Shown here in pieces: positions 13,729 to 23,917 of a stretch of 64,000 bases of DNA (position 1 is the first letter of the stretch; every line of letters starts with the position of its first letter). The DNA lies in contig CP099846.1 of the NCBI GenBank assembly GCA_030062745.1, positions 24,531,701 to 24,595,700 of the forward strand. Direction: 5' to 3'. The stretch is from Capitulum mitella. Lineage: Eukaryota > Arthropoda > Thecostraca > Pollicipedomorpha > Pollicipedidae. The position numbers and the translations under genes are program-made. The notes under the pieces are model-generated. The model made no database searches. It was not told where the DNA came from and saw nothing but the letters and a program-made list of their open reading frames with translations.

Positions 13729-16023
13729 CTGCAATGTAAATAAAACAACCTGTATGCACATAACAGCATTACAACCCAACTAGATTTTGCAAGCCTTGTA
13801 CCATTTATGTGGCAATGATTGAATACATTATATCATGTTATGCTATGGATGCACTGCTATACTGTCATACAAGAAACAAGTGGTCATCAAAGAAAACAAA
13901 CAAGAAATATTCCAGTACAGGAGTTGGGGAAACTATTGCTTGCTGCCTTATAAGTCTGTGAATCTTCCTGGATATTATTTTCAAAAGAGCACAGCAATTC
14001 TGAAATCTTCCTTACTGTCCCTTGAGCAACAGGCAGATTTTTTGTGTCTCAGTGTGTGCATGACAAAATGCAGCTGACATACTGATATCTTAATGCAACA
14101 TTTGACAGTGCTACTGTTTTCAAGGCATTAAGAGAAATGCAATGTACTGCATCTTGTGAAATGCACCCACATGAAACTCTCTGGCAAGAAAATGAGGATG
14201 GTTTCTGTAAACAGACCAATTAACCAGACATTACCTGTGTCTGAAGGACTGGGAATGCATTACACAAACACGGATTTTCTCAGGGTAATGGCACATGTCC
14301 TGCAAACCCCAAATCTACTTCCTATTTTGGTTCTGGAATAATACAACAAAGTGATCAGTGGGAATCCATTAGAATAACATACAACATCAAAACAATGTAA
14401 ATACCTGTAGCTGTTGCTGCTGAGCTTCTCTTTGCTTGTTCATGGATTTTAGCAGATTTCGTGCTCCAATTGCTTTGATCTTTTCTTCCTCCACAGCTTT
14501 GGACAGCCCATCAACCATATTGATAAATCCATCAACAATGGTTTTAAAATCTTTAATCCCTGTAACAAAGCATTTAGCACTAAAAAAGCAGGATTAACTT
14601 GCACTGACAATGTACCAATTCACCCTTATACCAAACCAATAATTCACACTTGATGTTGGACAGTACCTCAAAGGCAAAAAAACTCTATTTGCTGTTTTTT
14701 GCAAAAAATGTCACATTTTACAACCACATTTATGATACTCATTCTCATCCTCTGAAAAGTTGGACTGCAATACAGGATTAATAAAATGCCCAACTTCCCA
14801 AAATACAATATTACCACTTTTCCCCCATGAATGGAGCAAATGCTGTGCTTCAACAAATACCAAGAAAATATCTGGCTGGTTCCAAAGGAAGGTTGCCCAG
14901 ACAGGTGGCTGTGCTAAGAGAATCAAAACATAACATATGGCTGTGCTGGACCAGAAGCAGTATAGTTTATTTTATCAGAATAAACTGACAATGAATATCA
15001 CAGGCTTCATCAGCATTATGGCATTTGAGAAAAGACAGCAGGCCTTGAAAAGCAAACTGGTATGCTGTTTTTTTGCCTTCATGTTTGTGGTTGGGCACAG
15101 ATAACAAAAATGTTCTGCCTTAAACATGTTTACAAACAGACATGGAAGCTACAGTTTGTAAAAGCTAACCCAGTGTCCAATGCAGCCCTGTGATGTTCAG
15201 CTACTGCATGACATGAATGGGCAAGGGCTAATAAGCATTTGCAGAAGGTCTGTACTGTATCAGCAGAATGCTACAGAAGACAATTTCTAACTGATTTTTT
15301 TTTAGCTAAAAATCATTCACACATGTTTTAAAATTTGACTACTTCAATGTAATATCATGTTTTGAGGTGAAAAGATTGTTAAAACATCCTTAAGGCATGA
15401 TAATTCCTTGAATAATAGCTGACTTTTATGTTTGTGTTGGTCATTGTTGTGAACATTTCTGGAACAACAAAAACTTGTTAATTTGTCAATTTCCTGCTAA
15501 TGCTGAGACATGACAAGGTCCTTTTTGCACATTACTTCTGTAATTCATCCCTGCAGCATCTCAGAGATGTTTGGAGGAAGGTAAAATTATACTTCTGTAA
15601 TCCCCAAAATAATACAAAATTGAAGTCAAGACAAAAGGAAACCAATGCTTAAAATTGAAATGAGTTATCAATGCTGAGGTGAGCAAAACAGACAGAGCAC
15701 TGCACAAGACATAAAACCAAGGATATCAATATCTTTCAGAAACTAAATCTGGTACCACACAACAGATATTCCGCACAAAGAAATATCCAATTTTACCAAG
15801 ATCGCGGAAATTTATAGCAGAAAACAGACCAGTGCTGCATTAATTGCGCAGATGCGCCAATCTCGAGATTGCAAAGAAGACTGTTCTTACTTTCCATGAA
15901 CTCTCCACATTCATCTTTGAGTTGAGTTGTTTGCTGCGCGATCTCAGGATCAAGTATCCGTAGTTTGTGGAGATCATCGAAATGTAATCCTGCTTTCTGC
16001 AGGGGGTCCTCCCCCGTTGCCAT
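13612..16023 (-). CDS. IFT20: Intraflagellar transport protein 20 (IFT20), 3 exons
   Basis: Spliced minus-strand gene, join(16023..15891, 14559..14405, 13728..13612), 134 aa against about 132 in human. IFT20 is a small coiled-coil subunit of the IFT-B complex; in other animals it also sits at the Golgi and helps sort membrane cargo to cilia. Seen here: residues 11-35 hold the conserved [12 protein letters not shown] and LDPEIAQQT blocks, residues 54-66 match the IVxGFIxMVDxL block, and [11 protein letters not shown] followed by [11 protein letters not shown] begins the C-terminal coiled coil that runs to the FVSQK end. All junctions are GT-AG and phase-consistent. An in-frame upstream ATG at 16053 would add ten residues, but the ATG at 16023 has AAG before and G after it and matches family length. 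It is divergent from BACURD. The 3' UTR end is unclear: the nearest AATAAA on this strand is at 12473-12468, about 1.1 kb past the stop. Confidence 0.95.
14405..14559 (-). CDS. IFT20: IFT20 exon 2 (coding)
   Basis: Completes codon 45 and codes to residue 96. The acceptor (TTACAG) lies at 14565-14560 and the donor GTATTT follows 14405. Intron 1 (14560-15890, 1,331 nt) is AT-rich and nearly free of CpG. Confidence 0.95.
15891..16023 (-). CDS. IFT20: IFT20 exon 1 (coding)
   Basis: Codes residues 1-44 plus the first base of codon 45. The donor is GTAAG, reading across 15890-15886 on the minus strand. Ends at the conserved ECGEFME segment. Confidence 0.95.
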
Positions 16024-16752
16024 CTTTGACGCACGAATGTAAACAATGTTCAACTATGCTACACCGTCCATTACGAAAAATATAAATTGCGTCTCACTGA
16101 AACTGTGCATGAATTGCTACATTTCTTATGTCTGTTTTCGCTACCTTTTGGCTAATGATACAATTTCAGTGATAAAAAGAGTTTCTTTCAGCGAAATATT
16201 TTTGTTTTAACAGCCAATAGGTGGGACTTTTGAGTATAGATCGAAAACAAGAATTTTACTTTCCATGCCATTGCGATAAATGTCACATATCACTCTGAAA
16301 ATGCGTGTTTTTGGTGGTTTACGAAGCATAGTGGCAATAAATGAAAGTTTCTGCTAAAGCTTATGTCTACCAATCATTTATTTTCCAGGGATTTTACTCC
16401 TAACATCAGTGCTTATTACTATGAAAAGCCGTCTAAAATACAAAGTTTTTTATCGATACAATTCAAAACGTTTTACTGAAGGGTAGAATATTTAACAGAT
16501 AAATGTAAAATGCGATCAATGCGACTATTTTCTATTGTTCTTGTGGTCCACTGTATTGATTTTGCTGCCCTGTGTGGGTCCGGAGGGTGAGGTGGCTTCT
16601 GAGTATTGATCTATATTTCCTGTGAGTGGTGAGGTGCTGGCCCGAAGACTGACATTTTATCAAGCAAATAGGAATACTTATCAAAGTTATTAGGCTTTTT
16701 GTTCTAACGGGAAGCTGTGCGCGTACTTTTTGGCAAGTGAACTGCGTCGAAT
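16024..16752. promoter_or_regulatory. Shared bidirectional promoter of IFT20 and BACURD
   Basis: A 729-bp AT-rich spacer separates the two divergent start codons, so both promoters and both 5' UTRs must lie here unless an upstream non-coding exon exists. It is not a GC-rich island, yet it keeps many CpG dinucleotides (for example around 16060-16130, 16275, 16430-16530 and 16705-16750), while both flanking gene bodies have lost nearly all theirs. No convincing TATA box was found, which suits a housekeeping bidirectional promoter. The exact start sites cannot be read from sequence. Confidence 0.75.
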
Positions 16753-16918
16753 ATGTCGGGGGATCAGAGGACTATGATCAAAGGGAGCCCCTCCCAGTAT
16801 GTAAAGCTCAACGTCGGGGGTACGTTATACTATGCCACAATCGGTACCCTCACAAAATATGACAATATGCTCAAGGCAATGTTCAGTGGAAGAATGGAAG
16901 TATTAACAGACTCTGAAG
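16753..16918 (+). CDS. BACURD exon 1
   Basis: Codes residues 1-55 plus one base of codon 56. The donor is GTGAGT at 16919. Third positions are not strongly GC-biased, unlike exons 3-5. Confidence 0.94.
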
Positions 16919-19900
16919 GTGAGTGCAATTTAGCAAAACTGTGGACCATGTGTGGTAACTGATGACTCATAAAGAATTGGCGGTGAATAGTCTTTTCCAT
17001 GTTACCCTTTTCCATTTTGGAGTGTTATGCTTTAAAGCATGTGCTTGAACTCACATAGACTTGTTGTAATGTGACTTTGAAAAATAAGATTAGTAGGATG
17101 ATATAGGCTGGAATGAATGAACAGTGCTGTTTATTTTGTGTTAGCTCTGAATGGGCAGATGTAAATGTTGGTGGTTTATGTCATTTTATCTCTTCTTATG
17201 TCATTTTTGGATACTATTATTTTTATTTAAACCTCATAAAACCTCATCAAAGCATTGTTCTCTATTATGGTTTTTAAGTTCTGAATGCATGGATGTAACA
17301 TGATGCAGGGATATGTAACTAATGCTTAATTTGTAGTGCTTTCCATCACCAATTTTTTCTTCTTTTGTCATTGTGGAAATAGCTTGAAGCTTACAAGGTA
17401 GTATCTGTAGCCATGTGAGCATTGCCTTCATGTCTTAAATGGAACTCATTTTTCAGCATTTATGGGTTATATCTATTTTACATAATTGATTATCATATTG
17501 ATTTTGTATCCCCATAATTTACTGACATTTGTGTACTTGTACTGGACATTTGCAAAGTGGGTGTGCAAAACATAATTGGGCTGTGCATTGCAGTGCAATG
17601 CAGTGCAGTGCAAGGTAACACATTCTTTTGCTCAATGCTCATTGGATAGTTTTGTACAGTGCAGACTTTCTGTTCAGTGCATCAGTATTATGCATGCTGT
17701 GGGAAGTGTTTGATACTTGGTGTTAAGTTAGACCACATTATTTAGGCTCAACCACCCACTGATGATCTTTGTTTGCAGGGTGGATCCTGGTAGACAGGTG
17801 CGGAAAGCACTTTGGAACTGTGCTCAACTACCTGCGTGATGGCAGTGTTACATTGCCAGATACAGCGAGGGAACTTGCTGAGCTGTACACAGAGGCCAAA
17901 TACTACTGCATCCAAGAACTCAGTGAGTGTTTGTGCATATTTTGCCAGCAAAGATGTGATCTGAATGCTGGCAATCCAGCATGTGTGTCTATGGAATGTC
18001 TCCAAGCACCCTGTTCATTTTCAGACTTTTTGCTGCACAAATCAGTTTCATCTAGCAAGGTGATTTTGGTTTTAATATTGGCTGCAGTTTTACTGGCCAA
18101 AGGTTGAACAGGATATGTGTCACTAGGGAGACAACATGCCATTTTTGCATTTAGATGGCATAGTTGTTCATTTTGAACAAGCCAAAGGAAGCCCCCTGCT
18201 ACCAGCCATGCTGTATGCCAAGCAGCCATGCAGACTGAACCAGACTGAACCGCACGGCGGCCACCTGTGACCGTCGTGACAGTCGACGGCGTCCTGCTGG
18301 CAGGCGAGGCGTGCGACAGCGCGCTGAAGAAACTGACCGACCGGGACGTGCACCCCATCTGCCGGATCCCGCTGATCACCAGCGCTCGCGAGGAGCAGCA
18401 GCTCATCAGCCAGAGCAACAAGCCTGTGGTCAAGCTGCTCATCAACCGGCACAACAACAAGTACTCGTACACCAGGTCAGCGCCCTGGGTGGGGACCGAA
18501 GGGGCGGGGGCTGCCGCGGAGAAACCTATGGTCGGCCACTGGTGGCTCGCGGGGCTTCGCGGCGAGGCGGGTCAGTTGCGTGTTGCGGTCAGGAGGCTGG
18601 GTGGGCTTGGCAGTAGCTAAAGTTGAGTTTTCCTTAGCTATAGGTTGACTGATTGCGAGATGGTGGACCGTGATCAAGCTCAATGGCTGGAATGCTGGGT
18701 TAGATTCAACCAAACGCGAGCGTCGCCGACCATTGTTTTATTATTTAGCATTCCAGATGCTCAAGAGTTCGTTTTAGACAGTTTCTTTGTGGATCTTTTA
18801 ATGGCATCGTCTGTTGGATGTCCCTTCTCTCTGTGACAAATCTGGACTTGGATTTCACATTAAGAGCTGGACCCGCTATCTGGTGTTGCCATTTGGCGTT
18901 TAAGCCTAGAGGCCCTCGGTTAGTTCCCGATGTTTGCGACGCCGACGACGTCTGTGTCGCCCACAGCGCGTCGGACGAACACCTGCTGAAGAACCTGGAA
19001 ATGTTCGACAAGCTGAGCCTGCGCTTCAGCCACCGGGTGCTCTTCATCAAGGACGTGACGGCCACGAACGAGATCTGCATGTGGACCTTCTACGGGCGCG
19101 GCCAGAAGGTGGCCGAGGTGTGCTGCACCTCGATCGTGTACGCCACCGACAAGAAGCACACCAAGGTGAGTGCCGGTGTCGTGGACGGGTTCGTGTGCAT
19201 CGTCGGAGACTCGTGATGAGAAGGGAAACCATCCTGTGTTTAAATTGGACCGTTTCCAGTGGAATTATTCGTTCCCTGCTGTGAATGCTGTGTGTCAGGT
19301 CTGGTGCCAGCTGCATTGTCAACAACCGTGCGATGTCTTGGACGACGTGGGAATCTTGTGAATTTATACGGGATCGAAGTAGTTCTCGTCGTTGAGAACA
19401 TATCTCAGTTCCTGTTTCATGTTGGTCACACACCACCCACAGACTGTAGAAATGTCGCACCGCGTGATGCCTCACTGGGTGGCCGACGCCGATGACAACA
19501 GCATTGACGTAGCACGATGTTAGCGGGGATCCATTACCGAAGCTCGACACTGAGTGTGCGCTCTACCTGGACCCATCCATTAGTCGACACGCGGCCAGAG
19601 GATGTCGGCGGCGGGCTGACTGCCCCCCTCCCCCGTGCCGTCGCCGTGACGTCACGCGGCTGGGACCGGCCGGTCGCGGGTGCGACGAGTCAGTAGTAGG
19701 GTTGTGTCTTCGAGCAGCCCTACTATTCGCTCATCTGACCCGCGGCCGGCGCAGCGACGGCCGGCGCTGCTCACCGCCAGCTGCGGGCCTCGGCCGCCGG
19801 CGGCGCCACCGTCGCCGGCGAGCCGCGACCGGCGGAGAGGGACGGGCGCGGGAGCGAGGCGTTTCGTCTCCAGGCGGAAACCGCACGGTACCGGTGCGGG

Positions 19901-20502
19901 CCCGGCGGACCTGACGAGCGCTTAGTGACTGCGGGCGCTCTGCCACCGGTAGTGCGCACTTGGCCGCCGCCTGGACGCCGTGTGGGATGGGAGCAGCATT
20001 CCGCCGTCCGCCGCTGGCAGGCGACCAGCGCAGATGTCGACCGCTACGGCAGCTGCCGGTAGCAGGCAGTGAGCGGGCCTGGCATGTCCTCGCCGTGTGG
20101 CGCCGGATCACGAATGCCAGTCTGCGGCGTCGCCTCGCGGTGTCAGAGGGCGCCGTGTCGCCTGGATATTGAGCCGTGTCGTGGGCTGATACGTCCCCCG
20201 TCGGTCTGCCACGCTCCCCTGACCCGCCGCTACGCGTGCAGGTGGAGTGTCACGAGGCGCGCATCTACGAGGAGACGCTGAACATCATGCTGTACGAGGA
20301 CTGCGACTCGCCCGACGCCGAGCTGATGCAGGCCACGGCGCGCCGTCCGGCCGCGTTTGGCTGCACCAGCGACGACGACGAGCCGGCCGGCGCCGCCGCC
20401 GCCGCCGTCGTGGCGTCGCGCAGCAAGCACGGCCTGGAGCGGCTGCGCTCCAACAAGCAGGTGGCGCACGCGGCGCCGCCGCCGCCGCCGCCGACGCTCT
20501 GA
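16753..20502 (+). CDS. BACURD-type KCTD protein (KCTD10/KCTD13/TNFAIP1 family), 5 exons
   Basis: Spliced gene, join(16753..16918, 17779..17922, 18304..18475, 18967..19165, 20242..20502), 313 aa against 316 for human TNFAIP1. BACURD proteins are substrate adaptors for cullin-3 ubiquitin ligases that target the small GTPase RhoA. Seen here: a BTB/T1 domain at about residues 15-110 with LNVGG (19-23) and the family hallmark [17 protein letters not shown] (43-59), then [17 protein letters not shown]; the mid-region [34 protein letters not shown]; and [19 protein letters not shown] with [14 protein letters not shown]. The C-terminal tail has acidic, Ala-rich and Pro-rich ([11 protein letters not shown]) low-complexity runs. 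All introns are GT-AG and phases agree. The start has A at -3. No AATAAA was seen within 3 kb of the stop; an AATATA at 21295 is a weak candidate signal. One ancestral invertebrate gene probably corresponds to the three vertebrate paralogs, so no single symbol is given. Confidence 0.95.
17779..17922 (+). CDS. BACURD exon 2
   Basis: Completes Gly56 and codes to residue 103 plus one base of codon 104 (rest of the BTB domain, ending IQEL). The acceptor is TTTGCAG and the donor GTGAGT. Intron 1 (16919-17778, 860 nt) has only one CpG, at 16981. Confidence 0.94.
18304..18475 (+). CDS. BACURD exon 3
   Basis: Starts after CTGGCAG and codes from the split Ser104 through [10 protein letters not shown] to KYSYT, ending two bases into Ser161 before the donor GTCAGC. 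This is the first exon with near-saturated GC third positions. Intron 2 is 17923-18303 (381 nt). Confidence 0.93.
18967..19165 (+). CDS. BACURD exon 4
   Basis: Completes Ser161 and codes residues 162-227 ([13 protein letters not shown] to DKKHTK), ending in phase 0 before GTGAGT. The acceptor is CCCACAG. Intron 3 is 18476-18966 (491 nt). Confidence 0.95.
20242..20502 (+). CDS. BACURD exon 5 (terminal)
   Basis: Starts in phase 0 after GCGTGCAG and codes residues 228-313, including [14 protein letters not shown], an acidic stretch, Ala and Pro runs, and TGA at 20500. Intron 4 (19166-20241, 1,076 nt) is very GC-rich, unlike intron 1. Confidence 0.93.
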   Translation: MECHEARIYEETLNIMLYEDCDSPDAELMQATARRPAAFGCTSDDDEPAGAAAAAVVASRSKHGLERLRSNKQVAHAAPPPPPPTL

Positions 20503-23500
20503 GGGCGGCCGGCCGGCGGCGGCCGCGCCGACGCCGTGTTCGCCGCGCTGTGGCCGGCGCCGCCGCGCCGGCCGGTCTGAGCGCGACGCCGCCGCCGCCG
20601 CCGCCGTTGGTCGTCGCCCTCGGCCGTCGGGTCGATACGCGGCGCGGCCGCTGCCGCCGCCGTCCCCAGGCGCCCGGCTGCGGCGGCCGGAGCGAGCTTG
20701 CCGAGCTCGGCTGCGACGCCCCGGCCCGGCTCCGGGGCGGGGCTGCCGACTCTCGGCGGAGCGGAGCCGAACGGCCGCTCGGGCCCTACCGGATGAGGTG
20801 TTGTGGCGGCTGTGTTTAGCATTGCTACACCACGCATAATGACACTGAAGTTGTCCACGTGGAAACGTTATTAACGTCGAGGAGCGAGACGTCGAGTGTT
20901 TGCTGTTATATGCCATTTTAACACCGTCTACATTTACATCTCGATGAGAAGACTATGACATAATCCATCCCGTAATTGCGATGGGTGCAGATACTTAAAA
21001 GCATTGTTACGCGTTGCGTTATACTGTTTACCCTGGACGGGACGCTGGACCGTGTCCCGGGCACGCGTGGCCCTGGTCGGGCCGTGCCCGCACTGTCCGG
21101 AGGCTGTGTCGGCCCGTGTCGCCGCCGTCGCGTTGGTCCCGGCCATTGGAGTTTCGTGCGCCGGCGGGAGGCGGAGGACAGGTTGTGCTGGCGCCGCCTC
21201 GCCAGTGTCAGCTGTGATATTAGCCGAGCCTGGCCGCCGCGCCTGGCGGGCGGAGTCTTCTGAGCCGCGCCGAGCTGGCGCGAGACGTATTCATAATATA
21301 TTACCTCAGATAAGCGGGCTGGTGGTGGGAGACGCATGGCTGTGGACGGTGAGAGCTGCGGCGTGTCTAAAGCACGGCGAACTGAGCGAGGGCCAGTCCA
21401 GGATTTGTGTCCAGTACCAGGGAAACCTACACTGAGCATGCATGACCTGTGCTACCAGTTACGTGAAGCCGGCGCTGTCAAGGTTCCAGTGGTTACCGGT
21501 TCGCGTGCAAGCACACTTGTATTTGGGTTGGGCAACAGGTTCTCCGTCGTCGCCGAATGCCGGAAAGACCACATACGGTCGCGGTTCCCGTTGCTTGGCG
21601 CATGCTAAAAGCCCGGCCCCGCCCCGACCACAAAAAGCACCGATACCCGGCAGGTGGCCACAGATTCGCCGTACGAGTCCAGAGAGTCTTCGGAACATGT
21701 TGCCCGACACAGTGGAAGAGGCGCACCCAGGCCCTAAACGTCCCGCCGACGACAGGGCCATAAATTTGGGCAAGCTTCCAGGCAGACCGACTTGGCCACA
21801 GCGCTGGCGTCATTCCGTCTGGCGCGGCGGGGTCGTAAACGTGACGTCACGCGGTCTTCGACCTCCGAGACTGGCGGAAGAGCGTCGTTCTTTGCGACGG
21901 CCCGGCTCGGGTTTCGACCCAGTCTTCCCCGGCACCGGCGCGGCGCACGTGCTACATTCCACGTGACTCCGGACCAGGCTTGCACATGGTTCTAAATGGA
22001 TCTGAACAAATCCTGAGTCGATCCAGTAATTCTACACTTTCATCTTAAATCTGATTCAGAATCGATTCACTCGAAAACCGCACTGAATTAGGATCAGAAT
22101 CTAACCATGGACTTGTGGCCATTGAATCGTCAACCAGTGTTGCATCGATTCACTTTTTACAAGTTGCGTCGGATCAGAATCGAAATCTATTCCCCATCTC
22201 CGTGAATCAGACGGCGCATCGATTCGCTTGCGGCGAATCAGGCGCGCACCTGCTGTTGGCGGGCGCGGGCAGCGGCCCGTCCCTGGCGCGGTGACTGTCG
22301 TGTCTGACCGGTTCGGTCCGAGCGGCTCGCGGCGGCTTCGCCCGCGGAAACTGCGTATCTGCGGCGGGGATTACGCGCCGGCGGCGGATCCGGTACGGCG
22401 GGCACCCCGGCCGCCGGACGGCCATGATGGCTCCGAGTCGCGCCCACGCCGCCCGCAGAAGCCGAGCCGAGGTCGGCGGAATGACCGAGCGTGGCGGTTC
22501 AGTGCCAAAACTCGCTGCGCTGTTTTGAGGCACGGCTGTGCCCGTTGCACTTTGCGGACGTGAGGTACCAGGAAGACGTCAGACTGGAAGACTGTCTCGA
22601 AACAAATAGAGGAGGAGGAGGAACGGATGCTGCAAGGCACCGCTTGGCGCTAAGAACAAACAAAACACTTCCATCTTCGCATGAAAGTTGAGACGGGGAA
22701 AGCGGCGGGGGACGCACCCTCCCCTGAATTGGCATTTAAATAATGGGGCCAACGCTTTGCATGAAAAATTGTCCAAAATCTGTCATTCCGCTTCCCCTGG
22801 CCGCCTCAATTCCTCGCGGTCGCAGTATTTTTAGGACTCCTTCTTCCTCAGCTGTCGTACAATTGTTGCGTACGTTGTGTAAGGTACACAGGGGTGTGAG
22901 ATCGCGAAATCATTTTGGGGGTGGGCTCAACGCTGAGTCGATCAACCCGAGTACCCCCAAGCACTGATTTCTGGCCGGATTTAGGCCACTTTGTTTTGCT
23001 ATTTTGAAAAAGTGGGGGGGGGGCTGGCTGCCAGATTGGGGGGCTGAGCTGCAAGTTGGGGGGAGCTGGAGCCGCTCCCCCAACTGTATAGGATCCTGTA
23101 CCCCTGAAGCCACAGCATGGCCAGAGATCCTGGGGTTGGCTTGGCTTGAGAGGAGTTTAAGGAGTGGACTTTAAGGAGATTTAACAGACGGCTAAGGGCA
23201 GTTACTTGAAAGTGAGCGAGTGGAAAGAAATGGTCCAAAGTCCTGTTCACCCCCGAAACCCCGACAATTGCCGGAAATTTCCAGTCATTAACCTCAGCGG
23301 CTTTTTGCTCTATAAAGATGGCGACATTTTGTGGACATTTCAAACCTGAGATCTCGTTTGTTATCCTCTGAGCGCGTCGCGGATTACACCGCGTGTGGTA
23401 CGCCTGAGCGCTGGACCTGGGAAGACGGCTGCGGCGGCGGGACCTTTTGTGGTTGGTGGACCGGTGTGCTGTCGTCTCGGCGGCGACCGCTGAAGTGGCA

Positions 23501-23519
23501 GTGCGGGATCAGCCCCGGT
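20503..23519. other. GC-rich BACURD 3' flank
   Basis: Very CpG-rich to about 21,950, then mixed. Overlapping long frames on both strands are compositional. The BACURD 3' UTR ends somewhere here. 22990-23080 has short GGGG-rich words flanking AGCTGGAGC. Confidence 0.5.
22050..22245. repeat. GATTC/GAATC-saturated tract 1
   Basis: Ten GATTC or GAATC words occur in about 195 bp, where about 0.4 would be expected by chance. Spacing is irregular, often as GAATCGATTC or TCAGAATC. Confidence 0.6.
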
Positions 23520-23917
23520 TGGCGTCCTTCAAGGACGTCTCCGAACCGGTCCTCACGAGCGTCCTCGGAGTCGGTCCTCCGGCGACGTCCTCTGATCCCC
23601 TCTGGGCCGGTCCTCCGAGGGCGTCCTCTGAGCGAGTCCTCTGACGTCCTCTGAGGAGGTCATCCGCGAACATCCTCTGAGTGAGTCCTCTGGCGGCGTC
23701 CTATGAGCGAGTCCTCCCTGGCGTCCTCTGAGTCAGTCCTCAGGAGTCGTCCTCTTGGAGAATCTTTTCTACCTCCGAAGTCAGTCCCCCTTGGCGTCCT
23801 CCTAGCGAGCCCTCCACGACGTCCTCTTAGGTGGTTCTCGGAGTCGTCCTCTGAAACGGCCCGCTGAGGACCGTCCTCAGAATTTATCCTCGGAGGACCT
23901 CCTCTTCGCCTCTGAGA
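23520..23917. repeat. Irregular minisatellite built on GTCCTCTGAG
   Basis: Variants of GCGTCCTCTGAGCGAGTCCT recur about every 13-18 bp for nearly 400 bp with substitutions and length changes. On the minus strand part of it reads as an open frame with repeated Ser-Glu-Asp motifs. Confidence 0.7.

Noticed and set aside
20230-20916. Long open frames on both strands over the last BACURD exon and beyond (up to 228 codons)
   Set aside because: They are shadows of GC-rich DNA with few stops and overlap the homology-supported exon; Ala/Arg/Pro/Gly-rich with no family resemblance.
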